A DNA stretch of 64,000 nucleotides, taken from NCBI RefSeq assembly GCF_014138045.1, contig NZ_JACGXA010000001.1, forward strand, positions 555,501-619,500. Direction: 5' to 3'. The translations under genes and the position numbers were made by a program. The stretch comes from Nocardioides ginsengisegetis (lineage in GTDB: Bacteria > Actinomycetota > Actinomycetes > Propionibacteriales > Nocardioidaceae). How positions within the stretch are numbered: the first letter of the stretch is position 1; each line of letters starts with the position of its first letter. The notes under the pieces were generated by a model. The model saw only the letters and a program-made list of their open reading frames with translations. It made no database searches and was not told the origin of the DNA. Below are positions 25,698 through 34,238 of this stretch, piece by piece.

Positions 25698-26972
25698 ATG
25701 CATGCTGTGCCCTCGCTCGCCGAGGACCCGACGTGGTTCCTGCCGTTCGGCATCATCGGGATGGTCTCCTGGGGCTTCTGGCTGGTCCGCAAGCTCCTGT
25801 CCGCGACCGCCCGGCCCACCGTGAACGACTACCGCACCACGACCACGGTGGTGGTGCCGTCGTACCACGAGGACCCCGCCGTCCTCGTGCGCTGCCTCGG
25901 CACCTGGCTGCGGCAGGACCCCTCGCGGGTCATCATCGTGCTCGACGTGGCCGACACCGAGGCTCAGGAGCGGATCGAGGCGATCGGCGACCCGCGGGTC
26001 GAGGTGGTGATGTTCCGGCACCGGGGCAAGCGCTCCGCGCTCGGCTGTGGCATGCGGATGGTCGACACCGACCTGGTGATCTTCGTCGACTCCGACACGG
26101 TGTGGGACGACGGGATGCACGACGCCATCCAGATGCCGTTCCTGGACCCCGTGGTCGGCGCCGTCAGCACCCGGCAGAACGTCTACCTGCCCAAGACCAG
26201 CATCTGGCGCCGCGTCGCCGACTGGATCATCGACCTGCGCTACTACGACTACGCGCCGGCGATGGGCCGCTTCGGCGGCGTCATCTGCGCGTCCGGGCGC
26301 ACGAGCGCCTACCGCTGGTCGGTGATCAAGGACCGGATCGAGGACCTCGAGCACGAGGTCTTCCTCGGCCGCGAGTGCGTGGCCGGGGACGACGGCCGGC
26401 TCACGTGGCTGGTGCTCTCGCAGGGCTTCCGCGTCGCCCACCAGGACAGTGCCCGGGCGCTGTCGATGTTCCCCGACACGTTCCGCGCCTTCGTCAAGCA
26501 GCGCGTGCGGTGGAGCCGCAACTCCTACCGCTGCTACCTCACCGCGATCCGCAACGGCTGGATCTTCAAGGTCCCGATCATCTCGCAGATCACCGTCATG
26601 CAGATCCTGCTGACCCCGGTCAGCAGCACGCTCGCCGTCGCATACGTCGTCGTCGCCGTCGACTGGGGCAGCAACTGGACCGCGCTCGGGGTCGCGGTCG
26701 TCTGGCTGTTCGTCGGCCGCGGCATCCGCGGCCTCTCCCACCTGTGGCGCCGGCCCGAGGACCTCTGGATCCTGCCGTTGATCACGCTCGTCGTCCTCTT
26801 CATCGCCGGCCCGATCAAGCTCTACGCCTTCTGCACGATGAACAGGCAGGGCTGGCTGACCCGGTCTGCCGACAGCATCGGCGGCGAGGGCCAGAGCGAG
26901 GCCAGCCTGTCGAGGGAGCCGGTCGGGGAGCAGGTCGAGGAGCAGGTCGGGGAGTCGGTGGCCGTCCCGTGA
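25698..26972 (+). CDS. Membrane GT2 polysaccharide synthase (hyaluronan/cellulose/Alg8-like)
   Basis: Processive family-2 glycosyltransferase of 424 residues. A transmembrane helix at about 15-33 precedes the catalytic domain: VVVPSYHEDP at 51-60, D131-S-D133 for the metal-UDP/GDP sugar, G230-D-D232 as catalytic base region and Q268-R-V-R-W272. C-terminal helices follow (near 290-310, 318-340, 360-380). This motif set polymerises and exports a beta-linked glycan. The C-terminal tail repeats GEQVEEQVGE and carries an 11-base match to the dispersed-repeat core on the opposite strand (about 26904). It overlaps the next gene by 4 bases. The polymer is unknown; the beta-helix partners suggest an epimerisable or alginate-like glycan. 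Confidence 0.82.
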   Translation: MHAVPSLAEDPTWFLPFGIIGMVSWGFWLVRKLLSATARPTVNDYRTTTTVVVPSYHEDPAVLVRCLGTWLRQDPSRVIIVLDVADTEAQERIEAIGDPRVEVVMFRHRGKRSALGCGMRMVDTDLVIFVDSDTVWDDGMHDAIQMPFLDPVVGAVSTRQNVYLPKTSIWRRVADWIIDLRYYDYAPAMGRFGGVICASGRTSAYRWSVIKDRIEDLEHEVFLGRECVAGDDGRLTWLVLSQGFRVAHQDSARALSMFPDTFRAFVKQRVRWSRNSYRCYLTAIRNGWIFKVPIISQITVMQILLTPVSSTLAVAYVVVAVDWGSNWTALGVAVVWLFVGRGIRGLSHLWRRPEDLWILPLITLVVLFIAGPIKLYAFCTMNRQGWLTRSADSIGGEGQSEASLSREPVGEQVEEQVGESVAVP

Positions 26973-28936
26973 CCGCGCAGGAGCCGGTGCTGTTCACCCA
27001 CGACGAGCGGGGTGACACCGTCCCGCGGTGGGTCCGCCACGTCATCCGGTTCGTCGCCCTCGCGCTGCTGCTCTCGCTCGCCGCCGCCATCGCGCTGGCG
27101 CGGCAGCAGATGGCGCCCCCCGACAAGGTTCCCGCCGCCTCGACTCCCCGGGTCGACGCCCCGGTCGACCTCGGCCACGAGGCCGACCTGCTCGGCCGGG
27201 AGGACGCCCGGCTCCGCGCGATCAGCGTCGGCCGGACGGACCTCGTGCGCTGGGTCGACGGGACGCTCGTGCTCGGCACCCGGCGGGCGCCGTACGGCGT
27301 GCAGGACCTGGTCGACCGCGGCGCGATGGTGCGCACCTCGCCCACCGGGCTGGTGCTCGTGCGTCCGGTCGTCGCGCGCCGCGGCGCGCACCTCGTGCTG
27401 CACGCGCCCGGGACCACGCTGCGGATGGTCAGCGGCCACGACCGCTTCACCAGCCTGGTCGCGTGGGGCGGCTCCATCGCGCTGTCCGGGGAGCCCGGCG
27501 CTCCACTCACCGTCGAGGGGTGGGACGCGCGCGCCAAGGCGGCCGACGACGAGACCGCGGACGGCCGCGCCTACGTGCTGGTCAAGGACGGCACGCTGCA
27601 GGTCGACCGGGTGCGCGTGGACCACCTGGGCTTCTGGAGCGGACGCACGTCCGGGCTCGCGCTGACCGGGACCGCCGAGACCGTGGCCTCCGGTCGCGTG
27701 ACGCACGTGCGCGCGGGCGACGTGCACATGGGCTTCTACGCCTCGGGGGCGCACCACGTGGTGGTGCGCGACCTCGACGTGGTGCGACCCGAGCGCCACG
27801 GCGTCGAGATCACCAACCGCTCGGCGTCCGCCGTGCTGCGGGGCGTCACGGTGACCCGGCCGGGTGAGGACGGGGTCAGCGTCTCCAACGGCACCTCCGA
27901 CGTGACCCTCGTCGGGCTGACGGTGCACCGCTCGGGGGAGTACGGCCTGCGCGTGGACGGTTCCCCGCTCGCCGACGGCCCGAACTCCGCCGGCTACGCG
28001 ATCGGCAACTACGGCGGCCTGCGCGTGACCCGGGCGCGCCTGGCCGGCAACGCCTGGGGAGCGGCCCTGGTGCGGTCGATGGACCACGTCAGCCTGGAGG
28101 ACAGCACGCTCACGGGCGACCGCTCCGCACTGGTCGTCGAGGGCGCGTCCAACGGGCTCGACGTGCGCGACTCCACCCTCGACTCCCGCGAGCGGTCGGG
28201 CCTCGTGCTCACCGGGGGTGTCCGGGGCGCCCGGCTCAGCGGCTCCACGGTCACCGGGGCCTCCGTGGCCGTCGACGTCACCGACAGCACGCTCGCGCTG
28301 GACGACAACGCCATCACGGTCGGCACCGGGCACGGCGTGCGGGCGTCTGGCCGGCACGCCGAGATCGTGCTCGGGGCCAACACCATCGACGGTCGTGGCT
28401 CCGGCGCGGTCGACGGGCGCGACGGCGCCACCGTGACGATGGACGAGCAGCCCGGCGGCTCGTGGACCTACCGCCCCACCGCCTTCCTGTGGGCCGAGGC
28501 CCACTCCGCCGCGCTCCCCATGCTCGGCGTGCTGGTCCTGCCCCTGCTCGGCCTCGCCTTCGTGCTGCGCCGCCGGCGCCAGCAGGGCGAGCTGCGCCGG
28601 CTCTTCGAGCGCGCGCTGGTCTCCCAGGGCCGGGTCGCCATCGCGTCGTACGACGCCGCCTCGGGCGGCACGGCTCGCGCCGGACCGGACATCCCGGCCC
28701 CGGCACCTCGACCGGCGGCCCCCCGGCCCGCACCGGCCGCCGGCGAAAGCCGACCCGGCGTGCTCGCGGGCCGCCACTTCGCCGACGCCCGCGCGTTCGC
28801 GGTGGCGGCGGCCACCGAGGCCGGCTACTCGCCCGCCCAGGTGGCGCGCGCCCTGCGGCTGCCCACGTCGCGGGTGTCGGAGTGGCTCGCCGAAGCGGTC
28901 GACGCCGACCGGGAGCTCGCGGACGCGGTCACCTGA
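26969..28936 (+). CDS. Membrane-anchored beta-helix protein with cytosolic tail
   Basis: Protein of 655 residues. A helix at about 27-48 would place the middle outside the cell: a long right-handed beta-helix (about 150-500) with many short repeats such as HHVVVRDLDVVRPERHGVEITN and DVTLVGLTVHRSGEYGLRV. A second helix follows near 512-533, then basic RRRRQQGELRRLF, a proline/alanine linker and an HTH-like C-terminus (SPAQVARALRLPTSRVSEWLAEA). The beta-helix may be a C5-epimerase, lyase or carbohydrate-binding partner of the GT2 synthase. GTG start at 26969 overlaps that gene (GTGA). No defined active site can be assigned. Confidence 0.75.
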   Translation: MTAQEPVLFTHDERGDTVPRWVRHVIRFVALALLLSLAAAIALARQQMAPPDKVPAASTPRVDAPVDLGHEADLLGREDARLRAISVGRTDLVRWVDGTLVLGTRRAPYGVQDLVDRGAMVRTSPTGLVLVRPVVARRGAHLVLHAPGTTLRMVSGHDRFTSLVAWGGSIALSGEPGAPLTVEGWDARAKAADDETADGRAYVLVKDGTLQVDRVRVDHLGFWSGRTSGLALTGTAETVASGRVTHVRAGDVHMGFYASGAHHVVVRDLDVVRPERHGVEITNRSASAVLRGVTVTRPGEDGVSVSNGTSDVTLVGLTVHRSGEYGLRVDGSPLADGPNSAGYAIGNYGGLRVTRARLAGNAWGAALVRSMDHVSLEDSTLTGDRSALVVEGASNGLDVRDSTLDSRERSGLVLTGGVRGARLSGSTVTGASVAVDVTDSTLALDDNAITVGTGHGVRASGRHAEIVLGANTIDGRGSGAVDGRDGATVTMDEQPGGSWTYRPTAFLWAEAHSAALPMLGVLVLPLLGLAFVLRRRRQQGELRRLFERALVSQGRVAIASYDAASGGTARAGPDIPAPAPRPAAPRPAPAAGESRPGVLAGRHFADARAFAVAAATEAGYSPAQVARALRLPTSRVSEWLAEAVDADRELADAVT

Positions 28937-28983
28937 GACACACCGGGGCGTGGTGGCCCCGACCGTCAACTAACCTTCCCGTG

Positions 28984-30183
28984 ATGCCTGCCGATGCCCC
29001 CGTGAACGTTCCGGCCCTGATCGACTCCGTCGTGGAGAAGTACGACGCGGAGCTGGTCGAGCTGCGCCGCGACCTGCACGCGCACCCCGAGCTGTCCTGG
29101 GCCGAGACCCGCACGACCGCGCTCGTGGCCGACCGGCTCGAGGAGGCCGGCTGGCGGGTGTCCCGGCTCCCGCAGACCGGAGTCGTCGCAGAGATCGGCG
29201 AGGGTCCCCGCGTGGTCGCGCTCCGGGCCGACCTCGACGCCCTCCCGGTCGACGACGCCACCGACGACCCCTGGCGCAGCACCGTCCCGGGCGTGGCCCA
29301 CGCCTGCGGCCACGACGTGCACACCTCCGCCCTGGTCGGGGCCGCGCTGGCGTTGTCCGAGGTCCACGCCCGGGGACTGCTGCCCGGACGGGTGCGCCTG
29401 CTCTTCCAGCCCGCCGAGGAGGTCATGCCCGGCGGTGCCCTGCACCTGATGAGCCTGGGCGCCCTCGACGACGTGGAGCGCGTCTTCGCCCTGCACTGCG
29501 ACCCCGGCGTCGAGCTCGGCCAGGTCGGTCTCCGGCTGGGCCCGCTCACGAGCGCCGCCGACCGCCTCGAGGTGCGCCTCGAGGGGACCGGCGGGCACAC
29601 GTCGCGGCCGCACCTCACCGGTGACCTGACCTTCGCGCTGGCGAAGGTCATCACCGAGCTGCCGGCGATGCTCTCGCGCCGCCTCGACCCCCGCTCGGGC
29701 GTCAGCCTCGTGTGGGGCATCGTCACGGCCGGCGCGGCCGCCAACGTCATCCCCGACCGCGGCCTCGTCGCCGGCACGGTCCGGATCCTCGACGCGGTCG
29801 TCTGGGCCGAGTGCGAGTCGCTGGTCCGCGAGCTGGTCCACGACATCGTGCGCCCCTACGGCGTGGTCGCGCACGTCGACTACCAGCAGGGCGTCCCGCC
29901 GGTGGTCAACGAGATGGTCGCCCACCAGGTCTTCTCCCAGGCCGTCCACGACGTGCTGGGGGAGGACGGCCACGTGATCGCCCACCAGAGCCTGGGCGGC
30001 GAGGACTTCGGCTGGTACCTCGACCAGGTGCCCGGGGCGATGGCCCGGCTCGGCACCCGCACGCCCGGCGGGCCGTCGTACGACCTCCACCAGGGCAACC
30101 TCCGCGTCGACGAGCGGGCCACCGGCATCGGCGCGAAGGTGCTGGCTGGCGCCGCCGTCCATGCGTTGGTCACTGACAGGTAA
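28984..30183 (+). CDS. M20-family amidohydrolase
   Basis: Metal-dependent amidohydrolase of 399 residues (aminobenzoyl-glutamate/hippurate/N-acyl-amino-acid hydrolase branch, AmiA1/AmiB1-like). Metal and catalytic motifs: ALRADLDALPV, ACGHDVHTSAL, FQPAEEVMPGG, LHCDPG and a C-terminal GGEDFGWYL. The internal dimerisation domain (about 185-300) includes EGTGGHTSRPHLTGD. No signal peptide, so it acts in the cytosol. The ATG at 28984 directly follows a GTG at 28981. It stands alone between the polysaccharide locus and the nucleoside transporter. In Mycobacterium tuberculosis homologous amidohydrolases also sit near lpdA and punA (from memory). Substrate unknown. Confidence 0.85.
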   Translation: MPADAPVNVPALIDSVVEKYDAELVELRRDLHAHPELSWAETRTTALVADRLEEAGWRVSRLPQTGVVAEIGEGPRVVALRADLDALPVDDATDDPWRSTVPGVAHACGHDVHTSALVGAALALSEVHARGLLPGRVRLLFQPAEEVMPGGALHLMSLGALDDVERVFALHCDPGVELGQVGLRLGPLTSAADRLEVRLEGTGGHTSRPHLTGDLTFALAKVITELPAMLSRRLDPRSGVSLVWGIVTAGAAANVIPDRGLVAGTVRILDAVVWAECESLVRELVHDIVRPYGVVAHVDYQQGVPPVVNEMVAHQVFSQAVHDVLGEDGHVIAHQSLGGEDFGWYLDQVPGAMARLGTRTPGGPSYDLHQGNLRVDERATGIGAKVLAGAAVHALVTDR

Positions 30184-30286
30184 CGGTTCGGGTTTCGTCA
30201 CCTTTTGCCCATACGTGTCCCGAACATGGCCATTAGGGTGACTCGGCGTGCGTCGGGAACGGCTGACGCACCATCACCCACATTTC

Positions 30287-30292
30287 AGGAGG
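30287..30292 (+). promoter_or_regulatory. Consensus ribosome-binding site of the BMP lipoprotein gene
   Basis: AGGAGG exactly 5 bases before the GTG at 30298. This fixes the start there rather than at an in-frame ATG 93 bases upstream and suggests high expression. Confidence 0.75.
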
Positions 30293-30297
30293 CCGCC

Positions 30298-31383
30298 GTG
30301 AAGCACACGGCACGCACCGCCGCGATGGTTGGCATCGCTGCACTCGTCCTTGCCGGTTGTGGCAGCCGTCCGTCGGACAACGCCAGCGACAGCCCCAGTG
30401 CTTCGCCGACGGAGTCGACCAGCAGCTCCGCCCCGGCGGAGAGCCACCCCGACTTCAAGGCCTGCGAGGTCTCCGACTCGGGCGGCTTCGACGACAAGTC
30501 GTTCAACCAGACCTCGCTCAAGGGCCTGACGGACGCCAAGGCCGACCTCGGCGTGCAGACCGCCCAGGTCGAGTCCAACTCCGACTCCGAGTACGCCGAC
30601 AACATCGACGCGCTGGTCAAGCAGGGCTGCAACTCCATCACCACCGTCGGCTTCCTGCTCGGTGACGCCACCGAGGCGGCCGCCAAGGCCAACCCGAAGG
30701 TCGACTTCTCGATCGTCGACTACGGCTACGCCAAGCCCGCCAAGAACCTCAAGGGCCTGACGTTCAACACCGCCGAGCCCTCCTTCCTGGCCGGCTACCT
30801 CGCCGCGTCGCAGTCCGAGTCCGGCATCGTCGGCACCTTCGGTGGCCTCAACATCCCCACCGTCTCCATCTTCATGGAGGGCTTCCGCCAGGGCATCGAG
30901 AAGTACAACGCCGACAACGGCGCGGACGTCAAGCTGCTCGGCTGGAACGGCAAGGACGGCTCGTTCCTGAACACCTTCGACGACAAGTCCAAGGGCCAGT
31001 CGGTCGCCGAGGGCATGATCCAGCAGGGCGCTGACATCATCTTCCCGGTCGCCGGTCCCGCCGGCCTCGGTGGCCTCCAGGCCGCCAAGGACAAGGGCAT
31101 CCACGCGATCTGGGTCGACACCGACGGCTGCGTCTCGGCCGCCGAGTACTGCGACGTGCTGCTGACCTCGGTCATGAAGGGCATGGACGTCGCCGTCGAG
31201 CAGGCCATCAAGGACGCCGTGGACGGCAACTTCTCCAACGAGGTCTTCGTGGGCACGCTGGCCAACGGTGGTGTGGGCCTGGCCCCCTACCACGACGCCG
31301 ACTCGCTGATCGACGACAGCACCAAGAGCGCGATCGATGACCTCAAGCAGCAGATCATCGACGGTTCGCTGAAGGTCGGCTGA
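30298..31383 (+). CDS. BMP-family nucleoside-binding lipoprotein
   Basis: Substrate-binding lipoprotein of 361 residues for the ABC transporter encoded just downstream. Signal peptide with lipobox VLAGC (C21), a serine/proline-rich spacer (25-50), then the PBP1/BMP fold: VSDSGGFDDKSFNQTS, YADNIDALVKQGCNSITTVGF, ADIIFPVAGPAGLGGLQAAK and HAIWVDTDG. BMP proteins bind purine or pyrimidine nucleosides. Codon use is highly biased towards preferred C-ending codons, fitting strong expression. A 14-base terminator hairpin separates it from the ATPase gene, giving more binding protein than transporter. Position before cdd and deoA supports a nucleoside ligand. Confidence 0.92.
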   Translation: MKHTARTAAMVGIAALVLAGCGSRPSDNASDSPSASPTESTSSSAPAESHPDFKACEVSDSGGFDDKSFNQTSLKGLTDAKADLGVQTAQVESNSDSEYADNIDALVKQGCNSITTVGFLLGDATEAAAKANPKVDFSIVDYGYAKPAKNLKGLTFNTAEPSFLAGYLAASQSESGIVGTFGGLNIPTVSIFMEGFRQGIEKYNADNGADVKLLGWNGKDGSFLNTFDDKSKGQSVAEGMIQQGADIIFPVAGPAGLGGLQAAKDKGIHAIWVDTDGCVSAAEYCDVLLTSVMKGMDVAVEQAIKDAVDGNFSNEVFVGTLANGGVGLAPYHDADSLIDDSTKSAIDDLKQQIIDGSLKVG

Positions 31384-31408
31384 CCCTCACCCGATCACAC
31401 ACGCTGAG

Positions 31409-31437
31409 AGCCGGGTCGGTAAGTTACCGACCCGGCT
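31409..31437 (+). terminator. Attenuating/terminator hairpin after the BMP gene
   Basis: AGCCGGGTCGGTAA pairs with TTACCGACCCGGCT across a single base. It lies 25 bases after the stop. It likely lowers read-through into the transporter genes. Confidence 0.8.
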
Positions 31438-31506
31438 TTCCGCGTCTAGGCTCAGCGAGAGCACACCGGGGTGGCGAGCCACCCCACCACCGTTCAAAGG
31501 AGAGCG

Positions 31507-33033
31507 ATGAAGCTGGAGATCCGGGGGCTGACGAAGAGGTTCGGGTCCTTCACTGCGAACGACCACATCGACCTCACGATCGAACCGGGGGAGATCCACT
31601 GCCTGCTCGGGGAGAACGGCGCAGGCAAGTCCACCCTCATGAACATGCTCTACGGGCTCCTCGAGCCGAGCGAGGGTGAGCTGCTGATCGACGGTGAGCC
31701 GGTGAGCTTCAGCTCGCCGGGCGACGCCATCGCCGCCGGCATCGGGATGGTCCACCAGCACTTCATGCTGATCCCCGTCTTCACCGTCGCCGAGAACGTC
31801 ATGCTCGGCCGCGAGCAGACGCGCGGCCTGGGGTTCCTCAACCGCAAGGCCGCCGCCTCGCTGGTCCGGGACCTCTCCTCGACCTACCGCCTCGCCGTCG
31901 ACCCCGACGTCCTCGTGGAGGACATCCCGGTCGGCGTGCAGCAGCGCGTCGAGATCATCAAGGCCCTGGCCAACCACGCGAAGGTGCTGATCCTCGACGA
32001 GCCGACCGCGGTGCTGACGCCGCAGGAGATCGACGAGCTGATGGGCATCATGCGCGAGCTCAAGGCGCAGGGCACCTCGATCATCTTCATCACCCACAAG
32101 CTCCGTGAGGTCAAGGCGATCGGCGACCGGATCAGCGTGATCCGGCGCGGCAAGGTCGTCGGCACCGCCGACCCCAGCGCCTCCGAGGCCGAGCTCGCCG
32201 AGATGATGGTCGGCCGCTCGGTGAAGCTGACCGTCGACAAGGCCGCCGCCGAGCCCGGCGAGTCGGTCTTCCAGGTCAAGAACGTCACCGTCGTCGACCC
32301 CCGCGGCGTGCAGGTCGTCAAGGACGTCTCCTTCGAGGCCCGCGCCGGTGAGGTCCTCGGCATCGCCGGGGTCCAGGGCAACGGCCAGACCGAGCTGATC
32401 AAGTCGCTGCTCGGCCTGATGAAGCCCGACGCCGGCGAGATCACCCTCGAGGGCAAGGACATCCGCAAGCACGGCCCGCGCGAGAGCCTCGAGGACGGCA
32501 TCGGCTACATCCCCGAGGACCGCTCGCACGACGGCTACGTCGGCGCGTTCAGCGTCCGCGAGAACCTCGTCCTCGACCTCTACCGCAACGACGAGTTCTC
32601 CCGCGGGCTCGCCCTCAAGCTCGACGCGCTCGAGGCCAACGCGGCCGCGCGCATCGAGGAGTTCGACATCCGCACGGAGTCGATGGAGTCCTCGGTCAGC
32701 TCGCTGTCCGGCGGCAACCAGCAGAAGGTCGTCGTGGCGCGGGAGTTCTCCCGCCCGCTGAAGGTCCTGATCGCCTCCCAGCCGACGCGTGGCGTCGACG
32801 TGGGCTCGATCGAGTTCATCCACAAGCGCATCATCGCCGCGCGCGACAACGGGACCGCCGTGATCATCGTGTCGACCGAGCTCGACGAGATCTTCGCGCT
32901 CTCCGACCGGATCGCGGTGATGTACGACGGCCGCATCGTCGGCACCGTCACCCCCGACATCGCCCGCGAGGACATCGGCCTGATGATGGCCGGCGCCCAC
33001 GGCCCGGCCGAGGCCGAGGAGGTTTCCGCATGA
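31507..33033 (+). CDS. Nucleoside ABC transporter ATPase with two ATP-binding domains
   Basis: Cytosolic ATPase of 508 residues with two ABC domains. First: Walker A GENGAGKST (35-43), a degenerate signature PVGVQQRVEI usual in this branch, Walker B VLILDEPTAVLTP. Second (about 265-495): altered Walker A GVQGNGQTE without the usual GKS/T, and intact LSGGNQQK. This matches the ribose/BMP nucleoside transporter pattern, where the second site is degenerate. The ATG at 31507 has AAAGGAGAG before it. It couples to two permeases through an ATGA overlap. Driven by the BMP lipoprotein upstream, it should import nucleosides. Confidence 0.93.
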   Translation: MKLEIRGLTKRFGSFTANDHIDLTIEPGEIHCLLGENGAGKSTLMNMLYGLLEPSEGELLIDGEPVSFSSPGDAIAAGIGMVHQHFMLIPVFTVAENVMLGREQTRGLGFLNRKAAASLVRDLSSTYRLAVDPDVLVEDIPVGVQQRVEIIKALANHAKVLILDEPTAVLTPQEIDELMGIMRELKAQGTSIIFITHKLREVKAIGDRISVIRRGKVVGTADPSASEAELAEMMVGRSVKLTVDKAAAEPGESVFQVKNVTVVDPRGVQVVKDVSFEARAGEVLGIAGVQGNGQTELIKSLLGLMKPDAGEITLEGKDIRKHGPRESLEDGIGYIPEDRSHDGYVGAFSVRENLVLDLYRNDEFSRGLALKLDALEANAAARIEEFDIRTESMESSVSSLSGGNQQKVVVAREFSRPLKVLIASQPTRGVDVGSIEFIHKRIIAARDNGTAVIIVSTELDEIFALSDRIAVMYDGRIVGTVTPDIAREDIGLMMAGAHGPAEAEEVSA

Positions 33034-34238
33034 GCACCGACACGACCACCCCCGAGCCGGCGAAGGCCCCGGAGCAGCCGAAGGCGCCCGCCAAGCGGCC
33101 GCCGATGGCGGCCGCCGACTGGCTGCCCTCGGTCCGGACGACGCTCGCCGCGATCGCGCTGGCCCTGGTGATCGGCGCGGTGCTGATCGCCTTCTCCAAC
33201 GAGGCCGTCATCAAGTCGCTGCCCTACTTCTTCTCCTACCCGTGGGACTTCTTCCGCGAGGCGGGCTCGGCCGTCGGCAACTCCTACTGGGCGCTGCTGA
33301 CCGGCTCGGTCGGCTCCGGCCACGCCATCGGCATCACGCTGGTCCGCTCGGCGCCGCTGATCTGCGCCGGCCTCGGCGTCACGCTGGCCTTCCGCGCCGG
33401 CCTGTTCAACATCGGCGCCCAGGGCCAGCTGCTGCTCGGTGCCCTCGCGGCCGGCTACGTCGGCTTCACCTGGCACCTGCCGCCGGGCATCCACCTGCTC
33501 GTCGCGCTGCTCGCCGGCGTCGCGGGCGGCGCCCTGTGGGGCGCGATCGCGGGTGTCCTCAAGGCCCGCACCGGCGCCCACGAGGTGATCACCACGATCA
33601 TGCTCAACTACCTCGCCTCGGCCCTGCTGATCTACTGCCTGGGCAAGAACGCCTTCCAGCGCCCGGGCAGCGACAACACCCAGTCGCCGCCGGTCTTCGA
33701 CTCCGCGACCTTCCCGACCGTGGGCAACCTGCACCTCGGCGTGATCGTGGCCTTCCTCGCCGCCGGCCTGGTGTGGTGGTTGCTCAACCGCTCGACGCTC
33801 GGCTTCGAGATGCGCGCCGTGGGCGCCAACCCCGACGCCTCGCGCACCGCCGGCATGAACGTCCCGGCCGTCTACACGACCGCGATGGTCATCGCGGGTG
33901 GCCTCGCCGGCCTCGCCGCGACCATGGGCATCCTGGGTCACCACGACTCGCTGAGCCCGACGATGGCCGGCACCATCGGCTTCGACGCGATCACGGTCGC
34001 GCTGCTCGGCCGGGCCACGCCGCTCGGCACCGTGCTCGCGGGCCTGCTCTTCGGCGCGCTGAGCGTCGGCGGCGTCGCCATGCAGGCCAGCGCCGCGTCC
34101 ACGCCCAAGGAGCTCACCCAGGTGCTCCAGGCGCTGATCGTCCTCTTCGTCGCCGCTCCCGCCCTCGTGCAGGGGATGCTGCGGATGAAGGACACCGACT
34201 CCAACAAGACCGTGATGGCGAAGGGATGGGGCGGATGA
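33030..34238 (+). CDS. Nucleoside ABC transporter permease 1
   Basis: Integral membrane permease of 402 residues (branched-chain/ribose-type BPD_transp_2 family). A proline/alanine-rich cytosolic start (to about 30) is followed by about eight to ten helices. LVRSAPLICAGLGVTLAFRAGLFNIGAQGQLLLGA and LKARTGAHEVITTIMLNY are the conserved cores that contact the ATPase. Starts on the ATPase stop (ATGA) and ends in an ATGA overlap with permease 2, so subunits are made in equal amounts. Together they form the heterodimeric channel. Confidence 0.92.
   Translation: MSTDTTTPEPAKAPEQPKAPAKRPPMAAADWLPSVRTTLAAIALALVIGAVLIAFSNEAVIKSLPYFFSYPWDFFREAGSAVGNSYWALLTGSVGSGHAIGITLVRSAPLICAGLGVTLAFRAGLFNIGAQGQLLLGALAAGYVGFTWHLPPGIHLLVALLAGVAGGALWGAIAGVLKARTGAHEVITTIMLNYLASALLIYCLGKNAFQRPGSDNTQSPPVFDSATFPTVGNLHLGVIVAFLAAGLVWWLLNRSTLGFEMRAVGANPDASRTAGMNVPAVYTTAMVIAGGLAGLAATMGILGHHDSLSPTMAGTIGFDAITVALLGRATPLGTVLAGLLFGALSVGGVAMQASAASTPKELTQVLQALIVLFVAAPALVQGMLRMKDTDSNKTVMAKGWGG

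Noticed and set aside
26902..26914. A reverse-strand copy of the TCGACAGGCTC repeat in the GT2 C-terminal tail
   Set aside because: Only 11 bases match (AGCCTGTCGAG) and the flanks do not follow the repeat; chance is possible, so it is not listed as a copy.
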